A stretch of 64,000 nucleotides of DNA from NCBI GenBank assembly GCA_029204225.1, contig CM055095.1:44109184-44173183 (forward strand), read 5' to 3'. Numbering within the stretch: position 1 is the first letter of the stretch; each line of letters starts with the position of its first letter. The notes beneath the pieces are model-generated. The model did not search any database. It saw nothing but the letters and a program-made list of their open reading frames with translations, and was not told the DNA's origin. Made by a program: the position numbers and the translations under genes. Below are positions 11,617 to 22,813 of the stretch, in pieces. The stretch comes from Diphasiastrum complanatum. Lineage: Eukaryota > Streptophyta > Lycopodiopsida > Lycopodiales > Lycopodiaceae.

Positions 11617-11996
11617 TGTTAGAAAACCGACTTGCTCATACAAGTAACCCAAGACAAGATTCCTATTGTGATGAAAGAATAGCCAAACACATGAGAGAGA
11701 ACACAAGTGATGAGGAACTCCAACTATGTCCCATTGCAAATGAGGTAGGGTGCACTACATACTTATAAACTTTGGTCTATGCCGAAAAGCAAAAGCAACT
11801 TAAAACCAATTGCGTAATTAATGTCTCTATATATGGTAAAAGCACCAACACCTATCTATAGCAAAACTTGTCTAACTATAGTCTAACTTGACCTTTACTT
11901 AATATAGATAAGGCCCCCTAGAATTAGCATGTAGGCATTACCCAATATTCCTAAATGACAACATTAGGGGTACTAATGTGAACATTAACTCTAACA
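11617..11996 (-). repeat. 3' LTR of a non-autonomous LTR element
   Basis: This 380-bp LTR has TGTTAG/CTAACA termini. On the minus strand a polypurine tract (AAGGGGGAG, plus coordinates about 11997-12005) immediately precedes it. Its sense-3' end is repeated at 19284-19369 next to a primer site, so the two are the LTRs of one minus-strand element. Confidence 0.8.
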
Positions 11997-12171
11997 CTCC
12001 CCCTTAATGTTTACATTGTCATGAACTATGCATAGCACGAGTATGCATATGTATCCTCCATGGCGCCCATGTAATGAAGATCCTCAATTCTGATGTAGAA
12101 TCCACGATCAACTTTGATCTGAATGTCTTCATTACTCAATGTAGAACTTCCGTTGTATAATGATCCTTTAG

Positions 12172-12521
12172 TGTTATGTCCATTGGCAAACACAAGGATA
12201 CATGTGGCTCGTTAGTCCCTAGAGGGTCCCGGCGGGGTGACACTCAGCCCCGTAGTTCGGGATAATAACCCTTAGGTACTAGGATCTAGAGAGCTTGGTC
12301 TATATCCATAGGGAGTGCCACTTAGTGGAGGGCAGCCTTAGTTACTAAGGGTGGGTTCCTAAAATTAGGTAGGACATGCATGTGAGAGGAGTGCATGGCC
12401 TCCTGGAGGTTGGGCGCCGGTCCTATATGGTGGCCTGTGGATGTAGAGCCAGGTACAGGATAGTGGGTGGAGATCCAAAGTCACTCTTCCATTGTGGTGG
12501 ACCTCTGTCCATTGTTCCTAA
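12172..12521 (+). repeat. 5' LTR of chromovirus A
   Basis: A 350-bp LTR starting TGTTATG, matched by 17498-17849 with roughly 15 differences (about 96% identity by eye). The pentamer TTTAG precedes it at 12167-12171 and recurs at 17852-17856, consistent with a 5-bp target duplication. Confidence 0.85.
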
Positions 12522-12524
12522 TAG

Positions 12525-12536
12525 TGGTATCAGAGC
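12525..12536 (+). other. Primer binding site (tRNA-iMet), chromovirus A
   Basis: TGGTATCAGAGC, complementary to the 3' end of plant initiator tRNA-Met, lies four bases after the LTR. Confidence 0.9.
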
Positions 12537-13353
12537 ATCATTGGTCCTGTTTGGTGGGTCAGCGATTTTCCTCCTTCCAGCGCTACCTTCTTCTCCTTCT
12601 TCTTGTCTTTTCAGCGATACCTTCTTCCTCCCTCAGTGCCAACAGAAAACGTTTTTTGGGTTCTGGTTCTTTGGAGATACAAGCTACAGTGGTGGGCACT
12701 CAGATCTCAGTGGCATCTGTGTAGAAAAACGTGTTCATCACAAACCAAAATCAGTTTTGATCTTCTCCAAGTATCTGAGGGCGCCAGGACCTGATTTTTT
12801 GGAGCTGATAGTTGGGTACCCATTCGTGATCAGAATTGGATCAGAATTTGAGGATAAGTTCTGGAGGCTACTCGCTGGAGGGTGCAACAGATTTCACGCT
12901 CAAATCTATTATACTTTCCAAGATATTCACGTTTCAAGTCAGATTTTTGAGTTTTTGGCCAGAATCGACCTTCTAGAGTTGAAGAAGCTACAAATCCAAA
13001 CGGTTGCGGATTTTCCAGAAGCTGGACTTGGGCAAACTAATATGCAGTAGGGCGCTCTAGGAGGAACAGATCCCGTTGATTGGCGAACAGAATCAGCGTT
13101 GGTGATTGTCCGAAGTTTGATCAACATTCCTGATTTTTTGGAAAAAAGTCGAGAATTGCCACGTCAAATCTGCACGTTGTTGCGGCCCAACCACTTGCAT
13201 TTCCAAATCAGAGAAGCTTTCTCTCTCATTCTTTTGTTTTGCATGTCAGTGCATGTTACTACACACTTCTTGCATGTGTTAGTAAATCGATTTTTGAAGC
13301 ATGTTTAAACATTGTTGTGTCTATTCTATTGCGCATGCTTAATTTTATAGACA

Positions 13354-13905
13354 TGAGTCATACTCCAGTAGATGAACTTGAAGATATAGTCATGTCTAGT
13401 CTGCCTCATGGAAGTTCTCCTGTAGAAAAGAGCCAGTCAGTTCCTCTTTTACCGCCTACTCAAGAACCCTCTCAAAATCCCTCCACGCATGACGACATGC
13501 AAGATGAGGATATGAATTAGGGGGATGAAAATGAAGAAATATCATTTAACCTTTTTGAGTTTAGGCAGTGTGTGGTAGAAACATATGATCATCTTAAATA
13601 ATTAGAAGAGTCCGTTGAAGAGCAAGCCAATACTCAAACAAGAAACTAATGAAAGGCTTTCCAGACTTGAAAGACTAGTACGTGATAGCGTTCAAAGCCT
13701 TAGTGCGCTATGCTTTAAAACAAGTTGTTTTAGCGCAATATCGAGTGAATCCTGCTATCCACGGTAGTAGTCCTCCTGTCCCACCATCACCCCATAAGGT
13801 AGTACCTAAGGATTTGCGCCTTCCCACCTTTGGTGGAGAAGAAAAAGACCGTAACCGAGATTCGGTTGTTGCCTTTCTCGTTAAGCATGATGATGCTTTT
13901 TGATA
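13354..13905 (+). pseudogene. gag remnant, chromovirus A
   Basis: An acidic, proline-rich N-terminal peptide starts at MSHTPVDELEDIVMSSL. A segment containing L-P-T-F-G-G, typical of Ty3 Gag before the capsid region, follows. The frame is broken by several stops, and the capsid and zinc-knuckle region is absent: the sequence passes directly into protease. Confidence 0.6.
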
Positions 13906-14750
13906 CTGCCAACATTTGGCAACCTGCAGTCGGACCTCATACTATTTTCCGACTGTTAGGAAGTATTAATGGCCAGAAAGTTCGGATAATGGTGGATGAT
14001 GGGGCAACCCACAACTTTCTAAACCATTCTTTGGTGAAGAAGTTGAAGTTAGAGCAAAAACAAAGTGATCATCAGTACGTGGTTACACTTGCCGATGGTC
14101 AGCGTAAAGATATTAATGATGCTTTCGTTCCACAAGTTCCCATACAAATCCAAGACTATCAAGATACTTTAGACTTTCAAGTAATGAGCTTGGCCTTGGC
14201 AGATGTAATACTTGGTCGTGAATGGTTGTTTATGTTAGAAACTATTGGTGGTCTTGTTCGTAGTTATGTTGATAACACTTTGGAGTTCATAAAAAGAGGT
14301 CAAAAAGTTAAGTTGGTTGGAAATGCAAGTGTGCCGTCTTCGCCAGTTGTTTCTTCTGTGCAGTTGAAGCGGCTAGTGCGGAAACGAAAAGTTGAAAAGG
14401 TATTTCTTTGTTTCCTTACTTCTGAAACTTTTTCAAGTGATTCAAGTTTATCTTTTCCGTATCCAAAGAAATGTGTTTCTTCTGTTGAGAGAAGAGAGAG
14501 AGATGTGAGTTTGCAAACTATTTTGAATGATTTTAAAGACGCCTTTCCTAGCGATTTACCTTCCGGGTTACCCCCGAGAAGAGAGGTAGATCATCCCATA
14601 GAATTAATACCCGAGACCAAACCTATTAGTAAGCCTCCTTATAGATTGAGCCATTCGGAACACGTAGAGGTAGAGCGGCAACCGCAAGAATATTTAGCTA
14701 AAGGGTTTATACACCCAGTAAATCACCATGGGCCGCACCCATTTTGTTGG
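13905..14750 (+). pseudogene. protease to pol linker, chromovirus A
   Basis: An aspartic-protease-like segment reads DDGATHNFLNHSLVKKL where active copies have D-S/T-G, and the downstream G-R-E-W-L motif (I-L-G-x-x-W-L type) is present. The frame continues through a basic linker into the start of RT (FPSDLPSGLPPRREVDHPIE). The catalytic DSG is changed to DDG. Confidence 0.75.
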
Positions 14751-15175
14751 TTAAGAAAAAAGATGGGTCTATGCGTATGTGCATAGGCTATAGGGCTTTA
14801 AATAAACTCACTGTTAAAGATAAGTATCCTTTGCCCCGGATAGATGAGATCTTTGATCAACTCAAAGGGGCAAAGTATTTTACTAAGATAGATCTTAGGT
14901 CTGGACATCATCAGGTACGTATTAAAGAACATGACGTTCCGTTAATGGCTTTTCGTTCACGGAATGGTCATTATGAGTTTTTGGTTCTTCCCTTTGGATT
15001 AACCAATGCCCCAGCAACATTTATGAGGTTAATGAACAACGTGTTCAGACATCTCTTGGGCAAGTTTGTAATAATCTACCTTGATGATATCCTGGTCTTT
15101 AGTCGTACTAAAGAAGAGCATTTTGAACACTTGTGTCAAGTGTTCCAGGTCCTGAGAGAGAATTCCTTGTTGTAA
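14744..15175 (+). pseudogene. reverse transcriptase core, chromovirus A
   Basis: RT motifs run from [16 protein letters not shown] through [10 protein letters not shown] and [12 protein letters not shown] to the catalytic YLDDILVFS near 15075. The metal-binding DD pair is intact. A frameshift near 15150 separates it from the thumb and RNase H. Confidence 0.9.
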
Positions 15176-15870
15176 AGGAATCAAAATGTGAATTCTTCAA
15201 GGAAGAGATTCACTATCTCGAACATATTATCTCCGCTGAGGGGATCAGGATGGATCTTGGAAAGGTAGCTGCAATTATGCGATGGCTAGCACCAACTTCG
15301 GTGGAAGAGCTGCAGATCTTCCTCGGATTGGCTGGATTTTACAATGGATTTTACAAGAGGTTTATCCATCAGTATGCCCTCTTGACTGCTCTTTTGACAG
15401 ATCTGCTCAAGGGTAAGGGCAAGTACTTTAGTTGGGGGCCTAAACAACAAGCGAGCTTTGAAGATGTAAAGGCTGCAATTGCAACTGCTCCTGTCTTAAG
15501 TTTAGTGGATCCAAATGAAGCATTCATAGTAGAGACCGATGCCAGTGATCAGGCAGTCGGTGTTGTTCACTTAACACGACCGTCCGGTCGCGTTTGAGAG
15601 TAAGAAACTAGATAAACACCAGTTGCATTATTCCACTTATGAGAAGGAGTTGTTTGCAATAGTCTATGCTCTTAAGAAATGGACGCACTACCTCTATGGA
15701 GCTAAGTTTGAGATCGTGTTTGATCAAGAAAGTATCAAGTGGCTTTCCTCCCAAAGCAACTCGAAAGGAAGAAAAGCTCGTTGGGCCGAACTTCTCCAAG
15801 AGTTTGACTATCAACTAAGGTACAGGAAAGGGCGCTACAATGTAGTAGTTGATGCCCTGAGTCGAATGCC
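15133..15870 (+). pseudogene. RT thumb and RNase H, chromovirus A
   Basis: The thumb segment contains FLGLAGFYNGFYKRFI. RNase H contains ETDASDQAVG (first catalytic Asp), then, after a stop near 15598, HYSTYEKELFAIVYALKKW (catalytic Glu), FDQES (DQES for the usual D-H-x-S) and VVDALSR. At least two frame changes interrupt the region. Confidence 0.85.
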
Positions 15871-17243
15871 CATGGTAAGCGCGCTAAGTTTTATGGCATT
15901 CAGGAGTGAATTCCTGGAATCACTCAGAGGAAAGTGTGTTAGTGATTCTCACTACACACTTGTGTGGCAGGCTATTGAGCAAAGGAATTCCACAGCCACA
16001 CCAGGGCCATCTGAGAATGTTGCGGGGCCATCGGAAGATGTTGCAGTTGCGTCGGGACGGGACGCGCCGCCTGAAGATGTTGCGAAAACATCCAAAGTGG
16101 ATGTGCCATCAGCAAGTGTTGCGGATGCTCGATGGAAGAATTTCTCCATTGAGGACGGGTACCTCCTTTATAAAGGAAGAGTATGTGTACCCAAGGACGG
16201 TGACTTTAGGCGCCAAATTCTTGAGGAAAGTCACAATAGTCCCAGTGCAGGCCATCCCGGGATAAAGAGGACCTATGCTCTTGCAAAGAATAAGTTTTAT
16301 TGGCCTAGTATGCCGAAAGACGTACAGGAGTACGTGCTAAGGTGCACCACATGCCAGGCGTCTCAAGGTAGGCGGGCTCCTCCAACCACTAGAGATACCC
16401 AATGGTAGATGGGAGAGTATCAGCATGGATTTTATAGTGGGGTTACCAAGAACGAGTAAAGCCCATGACTCGATCTGGGTAGTTGTAGACTGTTTGACCA
16501 AGATGGTGCGGTTTGTACCAACCAAGAAAACTGTTACAGCTCCAGAAGTCGCCAGGCTTTTTATAGAAAATATTTATAAGCTATATGGCCTCCCGCCAAT
16601 ATAGTCAGTGATCGAGATCCAAAGTTTACAGGTACCTTTTGGAGGGCGATGTTTAACAAGTTAGAGACTAAGTTGTCTATGAGCTCCACTGATCATCCCG
16701 AAACGGATGGTCAGACAGAAAGGGTCAATCAGGTTCTAGAAGATATGCTACGAGCATGTTAGTAAGAAGCAAATCAATTGGAAAGAGTATCTTCTGCTTT
16801 TGGAGTTTGCTTATAACAGTACTAAACACACCACTACAGGGTATAGTCCATTCATGCTAATGTATGGATTTCAGCCTAGAGCCCCCATGGCCGTAGGGCT
16901 TAGGAAAGAAAAAGTACAGAGTGTTAGAGAGTTTCTTGAGGATATGGAAACCATGATCAAGATAGCTAAAGCTAATGTGAAGCAAGCGCAAGTGCGAGCT
17001 AAACATTATGCGGATAAAACCCGTAGGGAAGTTATCTTCCAAGAAGGTGATCGGGTGTTTCTGAAAGTTCCTGAAGACTCTACCACTCTAAGCACAGGCA
17101 AGTGCCCTAAGTTGTCCCCAAGGTATTGTGGGCCATTCACAATACTCAAGAGAGTTGGAAGTTCTGCTTACAAGCTGCGTTTGCCAGAATCCGCAAAGGT
17201 ACATCCGGTCTTTCATGTCAGTCAACTGAAACGGGTGATGTGA
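15870..17243 (+). pseudogene. integrase, chromovirus A
   Basis: The HHCC zinc domain is visible in H-N-S-P-S-A-G-H-P-G...CTTC at about 16230-16350. The catalytic core has SMDFIVGLP (D), SDRDPKF (D) and [12 protein letters not shown] (E) between about 16420 and 16750, and the C-terminal part ends at [14 protein letters not shown]. All three acidic residues remain, but stops and frameshifts occur near 16405, 16600 and 16760. The segment with tandem DVA-type repeats at about 16000-16110 lies before the zinc domain. Confidence 0.85.
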
Positions 17244-17319
17244 GAAGGAGACAATATTGTCTCAGAACAAACCTTAATAGACTTTGAGGAACCTAATTTC
17301 TTGCCACATGAACCAGAGG

Positions 17320-17487
17320 AAATTCTGAAACCGCAAGACTCGTCATGCGGTCTTTCGAGAAGTTTTAGTCAAGTGGAAGGACGGGTCCCAAGAAGAGGCA
17401 ACCTGGGAGTCTGTAAGCAAGCTTCGCAAGAGCTATCCTGATTTCATCCTTGAAGATATCGCTTTCGAGGACGAAAGCTCCTTTTAG
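17320..17487 (+). pseudogene. chromodomain at pol C-terminus, chromovirus A
   Basis: The frame reads EVLVKWKDGSQEEATWES and ends with SYPDFILEDIAF before a stop. This is the chromodomain-type V-x-W-x-G/D...E-x-TWE signature that targets chromovirus integration to chromatin. It is out of frame with the preceding integrase tail. Confidence 0.75.
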
Positions 17488-17497
17488 GGGGAGGAGA

Positions 17498-17849
17498 TGT
17501 TATGGCCATTGGCAAACACAAGGATACATGTGGCTCGTAAGTCCCTAGGGGGTCCCGGCGGGGTGACACTCAACCCCGTAGTTCAGGATAATAACCCTTA
17601 GGTACTAGGATCTAGAGGGCTTGGTCTATATCCATAGGGAGTGCCACTAAGTGGAGGGCACCCTAAGTTACTAAGGGTAGGTCCCTAAAGTTAGGTAGGA
17701 CATGCATGTGAGAGGAGTGCATGGCCTCCTGGAGGTTGTGGGCGCTGGTCCTATATGGTGGCCTGTGGATGTAGAGCTAGGTACAGGATAGTGGGTGGAG
17801 ATCCAAAGTCACTCTTCCATTGTGGTGGACCTCTGTCCATTGTTCCTAA
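17498..17849 (+). repeat. 3' LTR of chromovirus A
   Basis: It is preceded by the polypurine tract AGGGGGAGGAGA at 17486-17497. It matches the 5' LTR at 12172-12521. The divergence shows an insertion that is not recent. Confidence 0.85.
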
Positions 17850-19357
17850 GTTTTAGCGTATATGTGTGACCACCATGAGTGCAACATGTCACCCGATTCC
17901 TTGACTTCCTTTGGATCAAAGAACTTTGACTCCCCCTGAATCATATAACGTAGACATGATAACCTTTGCCTTAACCTTAAGAACTTTGCTTGAAGATAGT
18001 GACTCCCTTGGTCTCTCTGAACATCTTCCAAGCTACCACAAAGGATCTCACCAACATTCATATCATGCATCAACACCCACATTAGAAACGTCTACTTCAT
18101 AAGTAGTTGGCTCCACTTGTGTCGATTCCTTGAATTGAATCCACTTCAATTCTCCTGGTACTTTCATAAGTTACCACTTGTAAGGTCTTGACTCCTGAGA
18201 CCTTCTTCCAAGTAAGCTTCCCATGTATGATCCACTTGATTATGCTCGAGATTTCTCTTAAAAATCTCTAACTAACCACAGCCAATAACTTGCATCCTTG
18301 CATGCAAGCCAAATTAGGTTTACATTTGGCCTTTGAAGCCTCCACCACCTTTTGAGGGTCCCTTCTTCTTTGCTGGTTCTTTGTTGTGTACCCTCTACTT
18401 TTGGGTCATCAGGATTTTAGTCTGTATGAACCTTCCTTGCCTTCACAGACTTCAAACCATACACAGTCGCAATTCTGCACATATTTCAGCAAGTTATGTG
18501 AACGCTTGTAGTGTGAACCGACCAGTAGCAGCACAAACACTTCACCAACAGAAATAACAGTGCAGAACTTCGCGAGGCAATCAGACGAAAGACTTGCAAT
18601 ATCTGTAACTGACCAATCTCATGTGCATGCAGATCATGTAGTAGGTATATAGCGTTGGTAGAGAGCAGTAGGCAACCACAATCAGTCAATCATAGACTAT
18701 ATCTGATCATAGGCCGAAGCAGAATGCTACAACATATGTAGCAACAAGCATAACAGCCAACTTAAAGGCAGGCTGATCTGTAACAAGCAATCCTCATCGT
18801 TTTTCAGCAAGCAGTGATCCAACAAAGTCTTCTTCCTGTGACCTTGTGGACATTACCAAGTAGATTCATCAATCCTTGACCACCACTACCAACAATACTA
18901 CAGCAACAAGGGCTCTCCAATAATCTGGTCAGTAGCTCTCTCTCCTTCTCTCTCTCTTAAATTCTACAGATCTATGGGCATTTTTTTCAGCTATCCAACC
19001 TCTTCCAACGATCTGACCTGTCCTCCAGCACCTACAGCAACCTGAAATCTGAGGCAGATTTCATAATCTCCTCCTTGCAGCTCAACTCCCCCGCGTAGTG
19101 TCAGATCTTCTCACAAAGCTGCCACCATTGTGAATGAAGATCGAAAATGAGAGCTGGCTAGGGACACCACCTGCACCTACTTTTCTCCTTGGAGATGACG
19201 TCCAAATCAATCCCTTATGAATTGATTCCGTTCGTTAGAATACCTCCTTGTTCTCTCGAATCTTGAACCATGCTCTGATACCATGTTAGAAAACCGCCTT
19301 GCTCATACAAGTAACCCAAGACAAGATTCCTATTCCTATGAAACAATAGCCACACAC

Positions 19358-19620
19358 ATGAGAGAGAACCCCCCCTAGCCCTCCTCGGAAAGTCTCAGGC
19401 CACCATATGCTCCCCCTGACCATCATCATCAACACCACTAATGCTGGAGCCATCGTCATGATCAAGTGATTCCTCATCCTCCTGACTCCATGAGAGAGAA
19501 CCCCCCTAGCCATCCTCGGAAAGTCTCAGGCCACCATATGCTCCCCCTGACCATCATCATCAACACCACTAATGCTGGAGCCATCGTCATGATCAAGTGA
19601 TTCCTCATCCTCCTGACTCC
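19358..19620. repeat. 132-bp tandem duplication
   Basis: The segment from ATGAGAGAGAACCCC to CCTCCTGACTCC is repeated at 19358-19489 and 19490-19620 with only a few differences. The duplication includes the last bases of the truncated LTR at 19369 and neighbouring unrelated sequence, so it arose after the two were joined. Confidence 0.9.
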
Positions 19621-19687
19621 TCTTCTTCCCTAGTGTACTCCTCTTCCTCAAAGGTCTCTGTATTTGAGGGCCCAATAAGCTCCTTAT
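19370..19687 (-). other. Unassigned sequence between two LTR elements
   Basis: Contains the tandem duplication and, on the minus strand, an acidic open stretch rich in Asp, Glu and Ser (for example EESLDHDDGSS). It could be a fragment of a transposable-element ORF, but I cannot assign it. Confidence 0.3.
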
Positions 19688-20080
19688 TGTTATGAATAGA
19701 TTCACAGGTATTAGTATCAATGATGCATAAAAAATAGCAAAAGGCATTCACATACCATTCTCCAACAAAGAAACTGTATGAATATCAATGGTCGTCGATG
19801 GCTCAAGTAGATCGTTACAAAGATCTCCAAAATAGTACAACTCCCCTACAAGAAACCCAAGAATCAATAATCAAAACTAGTAAATGACCAGCCTTCGTGA
19901 CTATTTATAGTGGACAAACCCTACCTCCATATTGATTTGGAGGGAAAGTGAAATTCAAAATTAGGGCCAAAAATAGAAAACCATGTAAAATTTCTAGGCC
20001 CGTCACGTGTAATATAAACTGTGTGTCCACTAATACTGTCGAAAGTAGAGAAGTATGGACTATAATGCGTGTCCATAACA
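19688..20080 (-). repeat. 3' LTR of chromovirus B
   Basis: This 393-bp LTR has perfect TGTTAT/ATAACA ends. The polypurine tract AAGAAGGGGGGAG lies next to it on the minus strand (20081-20093). A TATA-like CTATAAATAG is near 19905. The left border is inferred from the inverted termini only. Confidence 0.65.
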
Positions 20081-20984
20081 CTCCCCCCTTCTTAAACATT
20101 TCCCTCAACGTGGGCTATAAAATTTTAACTACTAGAGCTACTTTAGTACCACTGGATTGTCGTTTTCTTTCCTGGGTTATACATTTTGTGATAGTGGTGT
20201 CAGTCCAAAAGCCGAATCCCCTACAGCCACAGATATCCGCTTTCGGTACAATGAAGCAAAGAGAATTATTAATCTCAATTCTAGTAGATGATAAGACTAG
20301 ATCAGTATCTAAGTAATGGAGGTCATCGGGCAACTGAGGTATCATCATCAACAAGTAATGAAGAATAAAGAGCAGAAGCAGCAGGAGCATCGGGACCATC
20401 AATATCTAAGAAATTAGCAGGAGGGATGCCAGCAACAACATCAGAATCAAGGACACCAACGTCATGGAAATCAGCAACAAGAATAAACCGCATCACCAAA
20501 AATAGAAAATGGTGCGACATCAGGATCCAAAACAATGGTGTCGCGCACCAACACATAGAGAAAATGAACTTGTTCTTGCAATAAACGTGAGTGGGCAAAA
20601 ACATCGAAAGACTCTCATGTAGCTCCATCAACTAGATGAATGTGCCATTGGACCAAAAACTGGACAAGAAGACGACAACGACGTAAAACGACCCGAACTT
20701 GTAAAATAGCAGCAGGTAAAAATGGAAAAAGTTCAGGATCAGTAGGAAACGAAGGATCACAAGGTTCACCAGAAAAAAATGACAAAAGCACGAAGCAACA
20801 AGGCTAAATTATTCCACAATCTGAAAAAGACCATAGTAACGGGCAGACAATTTCTTAGTAAGAGAACACCCTGTACAAACTTCTGACGTCCAAAAGATAA
20901 ACGAACATAAACAGATGAGTCTCCACAATAGAATCACGAGAGTTAATAAGAAAAGAAGATAAAGTAATAGGAACATCATCAGAC
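20081..20984 (-). pseudogene. pol 3' end with chromodomain, chromovirus B
   Basis: Minus-strand fragments match the end of pol of chromovirus D. They are an integrase tail (VYVRLSFGRQ-like), P-T-D-P-E-L-F-P-F-L-P-A-A-I-L, and a chromodomain piece (LLVQFLVQW) in which the TWE tryptophan context carries a stop. The region is 5'-truncated at 20984, where a LINE 3'-UTR fragment begins. Confidence 0.7.
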
Positions 20985-21108
20985 GTCCCACACATACTCA
21001 TGTTGCAGCACGAGCTACTCGACCTATCACAAGGAGACCTCTTCATCCTCCCAGACGACGTCAGAGACCACCAGTGGCCCTTCATGTCGCGGGCCATATT
21101 ACATCTTT
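20985..21108 (+). mobile_element. LINE copy 3, 3'-UTR fragment
   Basis: It matches the 3' UTR of LINE copy 11 at about 50236-50360 (CACACATACTCATGTTGCAG onward). It ends without a tail where ORF1 of LINE copy 4 begins. Confidence 0.8.
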
Positions 21109-21264
21109 TCAAGACAATAGTGTTCTCAAGCAGAAAATCCAGATTCTAGAGGGAATGCCATCCGCAGTGACAACTAAGATCAATGAACTGGAGCGACACC
21201 TAGGTGAACGTAAGGAAGCTCCTGGGCTTCGCGTTTTCAAAAAGAGGAAGGTAATGCTGCTCCT

Positions 21265-21678
21265 ATGTTCGCGGTTATCTCTGCTACAATATCTGAAGAA
21301 AAATTACGTGACTTCAAAGCTCTTAATGTTCGATTTCAAGGTGTTCTCGACACTCAAGATGCTATGAAGGAAGCACAATCTTTTTTAACTACCACACTGA
21401 GTTTCAATACCGATGGATTGAATAATGCATGGCGCACCAAGAAAGACAATGCCACCCTCATTGTTTGTTTCACATCAAAAGAAGAACGAACCAAAATACT
21501 GAGACTCAAGTCTAAATTAAAGGGCACACAGATTTTTCTGGATGAGGATCTTACTTACATCCAAGCTCAGGAACGCAAGAAGATTTTTCAGAAGGCTAAA
21601 GCATCAGAACATTTTGCTGTTTATCGAGATGGTTAGGTTCGATATTTGGATCGTGGTCCATCCACTTCCAGTGCCTAG
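21265..21678 (+). pseudogene. LINE ORF1 C-terminal half, copy 4
   Basis: Encodes the L1-ORF1p-like part: a KALNVRFQGVLDTQDA motif (RRM-like), AWRTKKDNATLIVCFTS, then LKGTQIFLDEDLTYIQAQER with a basic helix. An in-frame UAG at 21634-21636 replaces a conserved Gln codon (D-G-Q in copy 5). The natural ORF1 stop is the UAG at 21676-21678. Confidence 0.8.
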
Positions 21679-21718
21679 GAAGTTGGGGCTCTCGAGCGTA
21701 GCAGCAGCCCGGGACCCC
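21676..21718 (+). promoter_or_regulatory. UAG plus junction hairpin, LINE copy 4
   Basis: UAG is at 21676-21678, followed by a six-base spacer, stem arm 21685-21697, 9-nt loop GTAGCAGCA and stem arm 21707-21718. The frame stays open from the UAG through the hairpin to the LWNCNG motif that opens the endonuclease. Confidence 0.6.
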
Positions 21719-22600
21719 ATCCTCATCATCCACATCATCTACGTTTTGGTCTATGGAACTGTAACGGGATCCATTCTTCACCAGCTACAGGAGACTTAGC
21801 TGACTTTATATCACAGGGATATCCTTCTTTCCACAGAGACTCATAAGAGTCAATTTCGTGGACTACCGGATTTTCATGATTTCAGATGGTTTTCAACCTT
21901 TCACCCAGAGATTAGATCTGCAGGAGGTAGAGGTTCTGGTGGAGTTGCATGTTTACAGAGACTCATTACAGCCTACCATTTCTCTGGTTCGACAGGATGA
22001 GCTGGCACGCTTTTTGTGGCTTCGACTTCTTGGCCGAAGTATGGGGCTTGATAGGGATTTGTATATAGCAGTTTGCTATTTTCCACCAGAGTCTTCAGTT
22101 TTCTCCGATCATACAGGTTCACCATATGTTGACCTGTCCTCGGATATTCTCCTTTATGTGGAGCATGGTTATATACTTCTGGCTGGGGATTTCAACGCCA
22201 TGCCTTCCTCTAGACAGACAAAGTTTCATACACTTACGGATGACACTTTGAGGATACATGCCATGGACAATACAGATATGGGGATTCACAAGATATTTGA
22301 CGACGATGGTGGCCCGATCTCTGCATATGGTGAGCACTTTCTTTACTGGGAGAGGCCCACGAGCTTGCCATTTTCAATGGCTTATCATGCTAGTCGAGGT
22401 CTGGTGATTATACCTGCCATCCTTATAGCGGGGGACCTAGTGTCATGGATTATTTCATGGGGTCACCATCTCTTATACCTTTTCTATCTAAGTCCTGACT
22501 TTATTGTATCTCCCACTACATTATCAGACCATTCTTTTCTTTCTCTCAATTTGGACTCTATACTAGATCTCTCTTCATCTACTTCCTCTTATATATAATG
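21719..22600 (+). pseudogene. LINE ORF2 endonuclease, copy 4
   Basis: The AP-endonuclease motifs WNCNG, STETH (out of frame), LLAGDFNAMPSSRQTKF and LSDHSFLSLNL are spread over at least three frames. The catalytic D-N and S-D-H motifs remain readable. The domain nicks target DNA in working copies. Confidence 0.8.
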
Positions 22601-22813
22601 TGCCCCTAAATACACATTTAATAACGCATATACTGATTTTTATCAAGATGCTCTCTCCTTCATCTTCCGGGATTTCCCTATGATTGCCCACTCCATTCCC
22701 AAGCATCGTTCCTCACCACTACTCTTAACATTGCCGCCTCTATGGCCTTTCCATCCAAACATCGCAGAAAACCCAATTGGCCAAAACCTCATCATACCAA
22801 CCTTGGTATGATG

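Larger units (their letters stand above)
12172..17849 (+). mobile_element. Ty3/gypsy chromovirus A, complete length, decayed
   Basis: This is an LTR retrotransposon with, in order: LTR, tRNA-iMet primer site, gag remnant, protease, reverse transcriptase, RNase H, integrase, chromodomain, polypurine tract and LTR. The gene order (integrase last, followed by a chromodomain) places it in the Chromoviridae branch of plant Ty3/gypsy. It is inserted in the non-autonomous element spanning 11617-19369. Most of gag is deleted and pol is interrupted by frameshifts, so the copy is inactive. Confidence 0.9.
11617..19369 (-). mobile_element. Non-autonomous LTR retrotransposon with nested chromovirus
   Basis: The left (3') LTR is at 11617-11996 and a remnant of the right (5') LTR at 19284-19369. 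The primer site TGGTATCAGAGCATGG is on the minus strand at 19283-19268. Without the chromovirus the internal part is only about 1.6 kb (11997-12171 plus 17852-19283), and I find no gag or pol domain in it. It is therefore a non-autonomous or internally deleted element, perhaps of the LARD/TRIM type. The 5' LTR has lost its first 300 bp or so at the junction with unrelated sequence at 19370. Confidence 0.65.
21109..22813 (+). mobile_element. LINE copy 4, 5' part
   Basis: Contains most of ORF1 (coiled-coil end, RRM-like and C-terminal domains, about 21109-21678), the UAG and hairpin, and the ORF2 endonuclease up to the linker motif ending near W-Y-D. It is interrupted at about 22813 by chromovirus C. 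The 3' part resumes at 26118, but the RT domain between the two is missing, so a deletion accompanied or followed the insertion. Confidence 0.85.

Noticed and set aside
12376..13050. 224-aa plus-strand ORF
   Set aside because: It starts inside the chromovirus A LTR and crosses the primer site and leader; no domain is recognisable.
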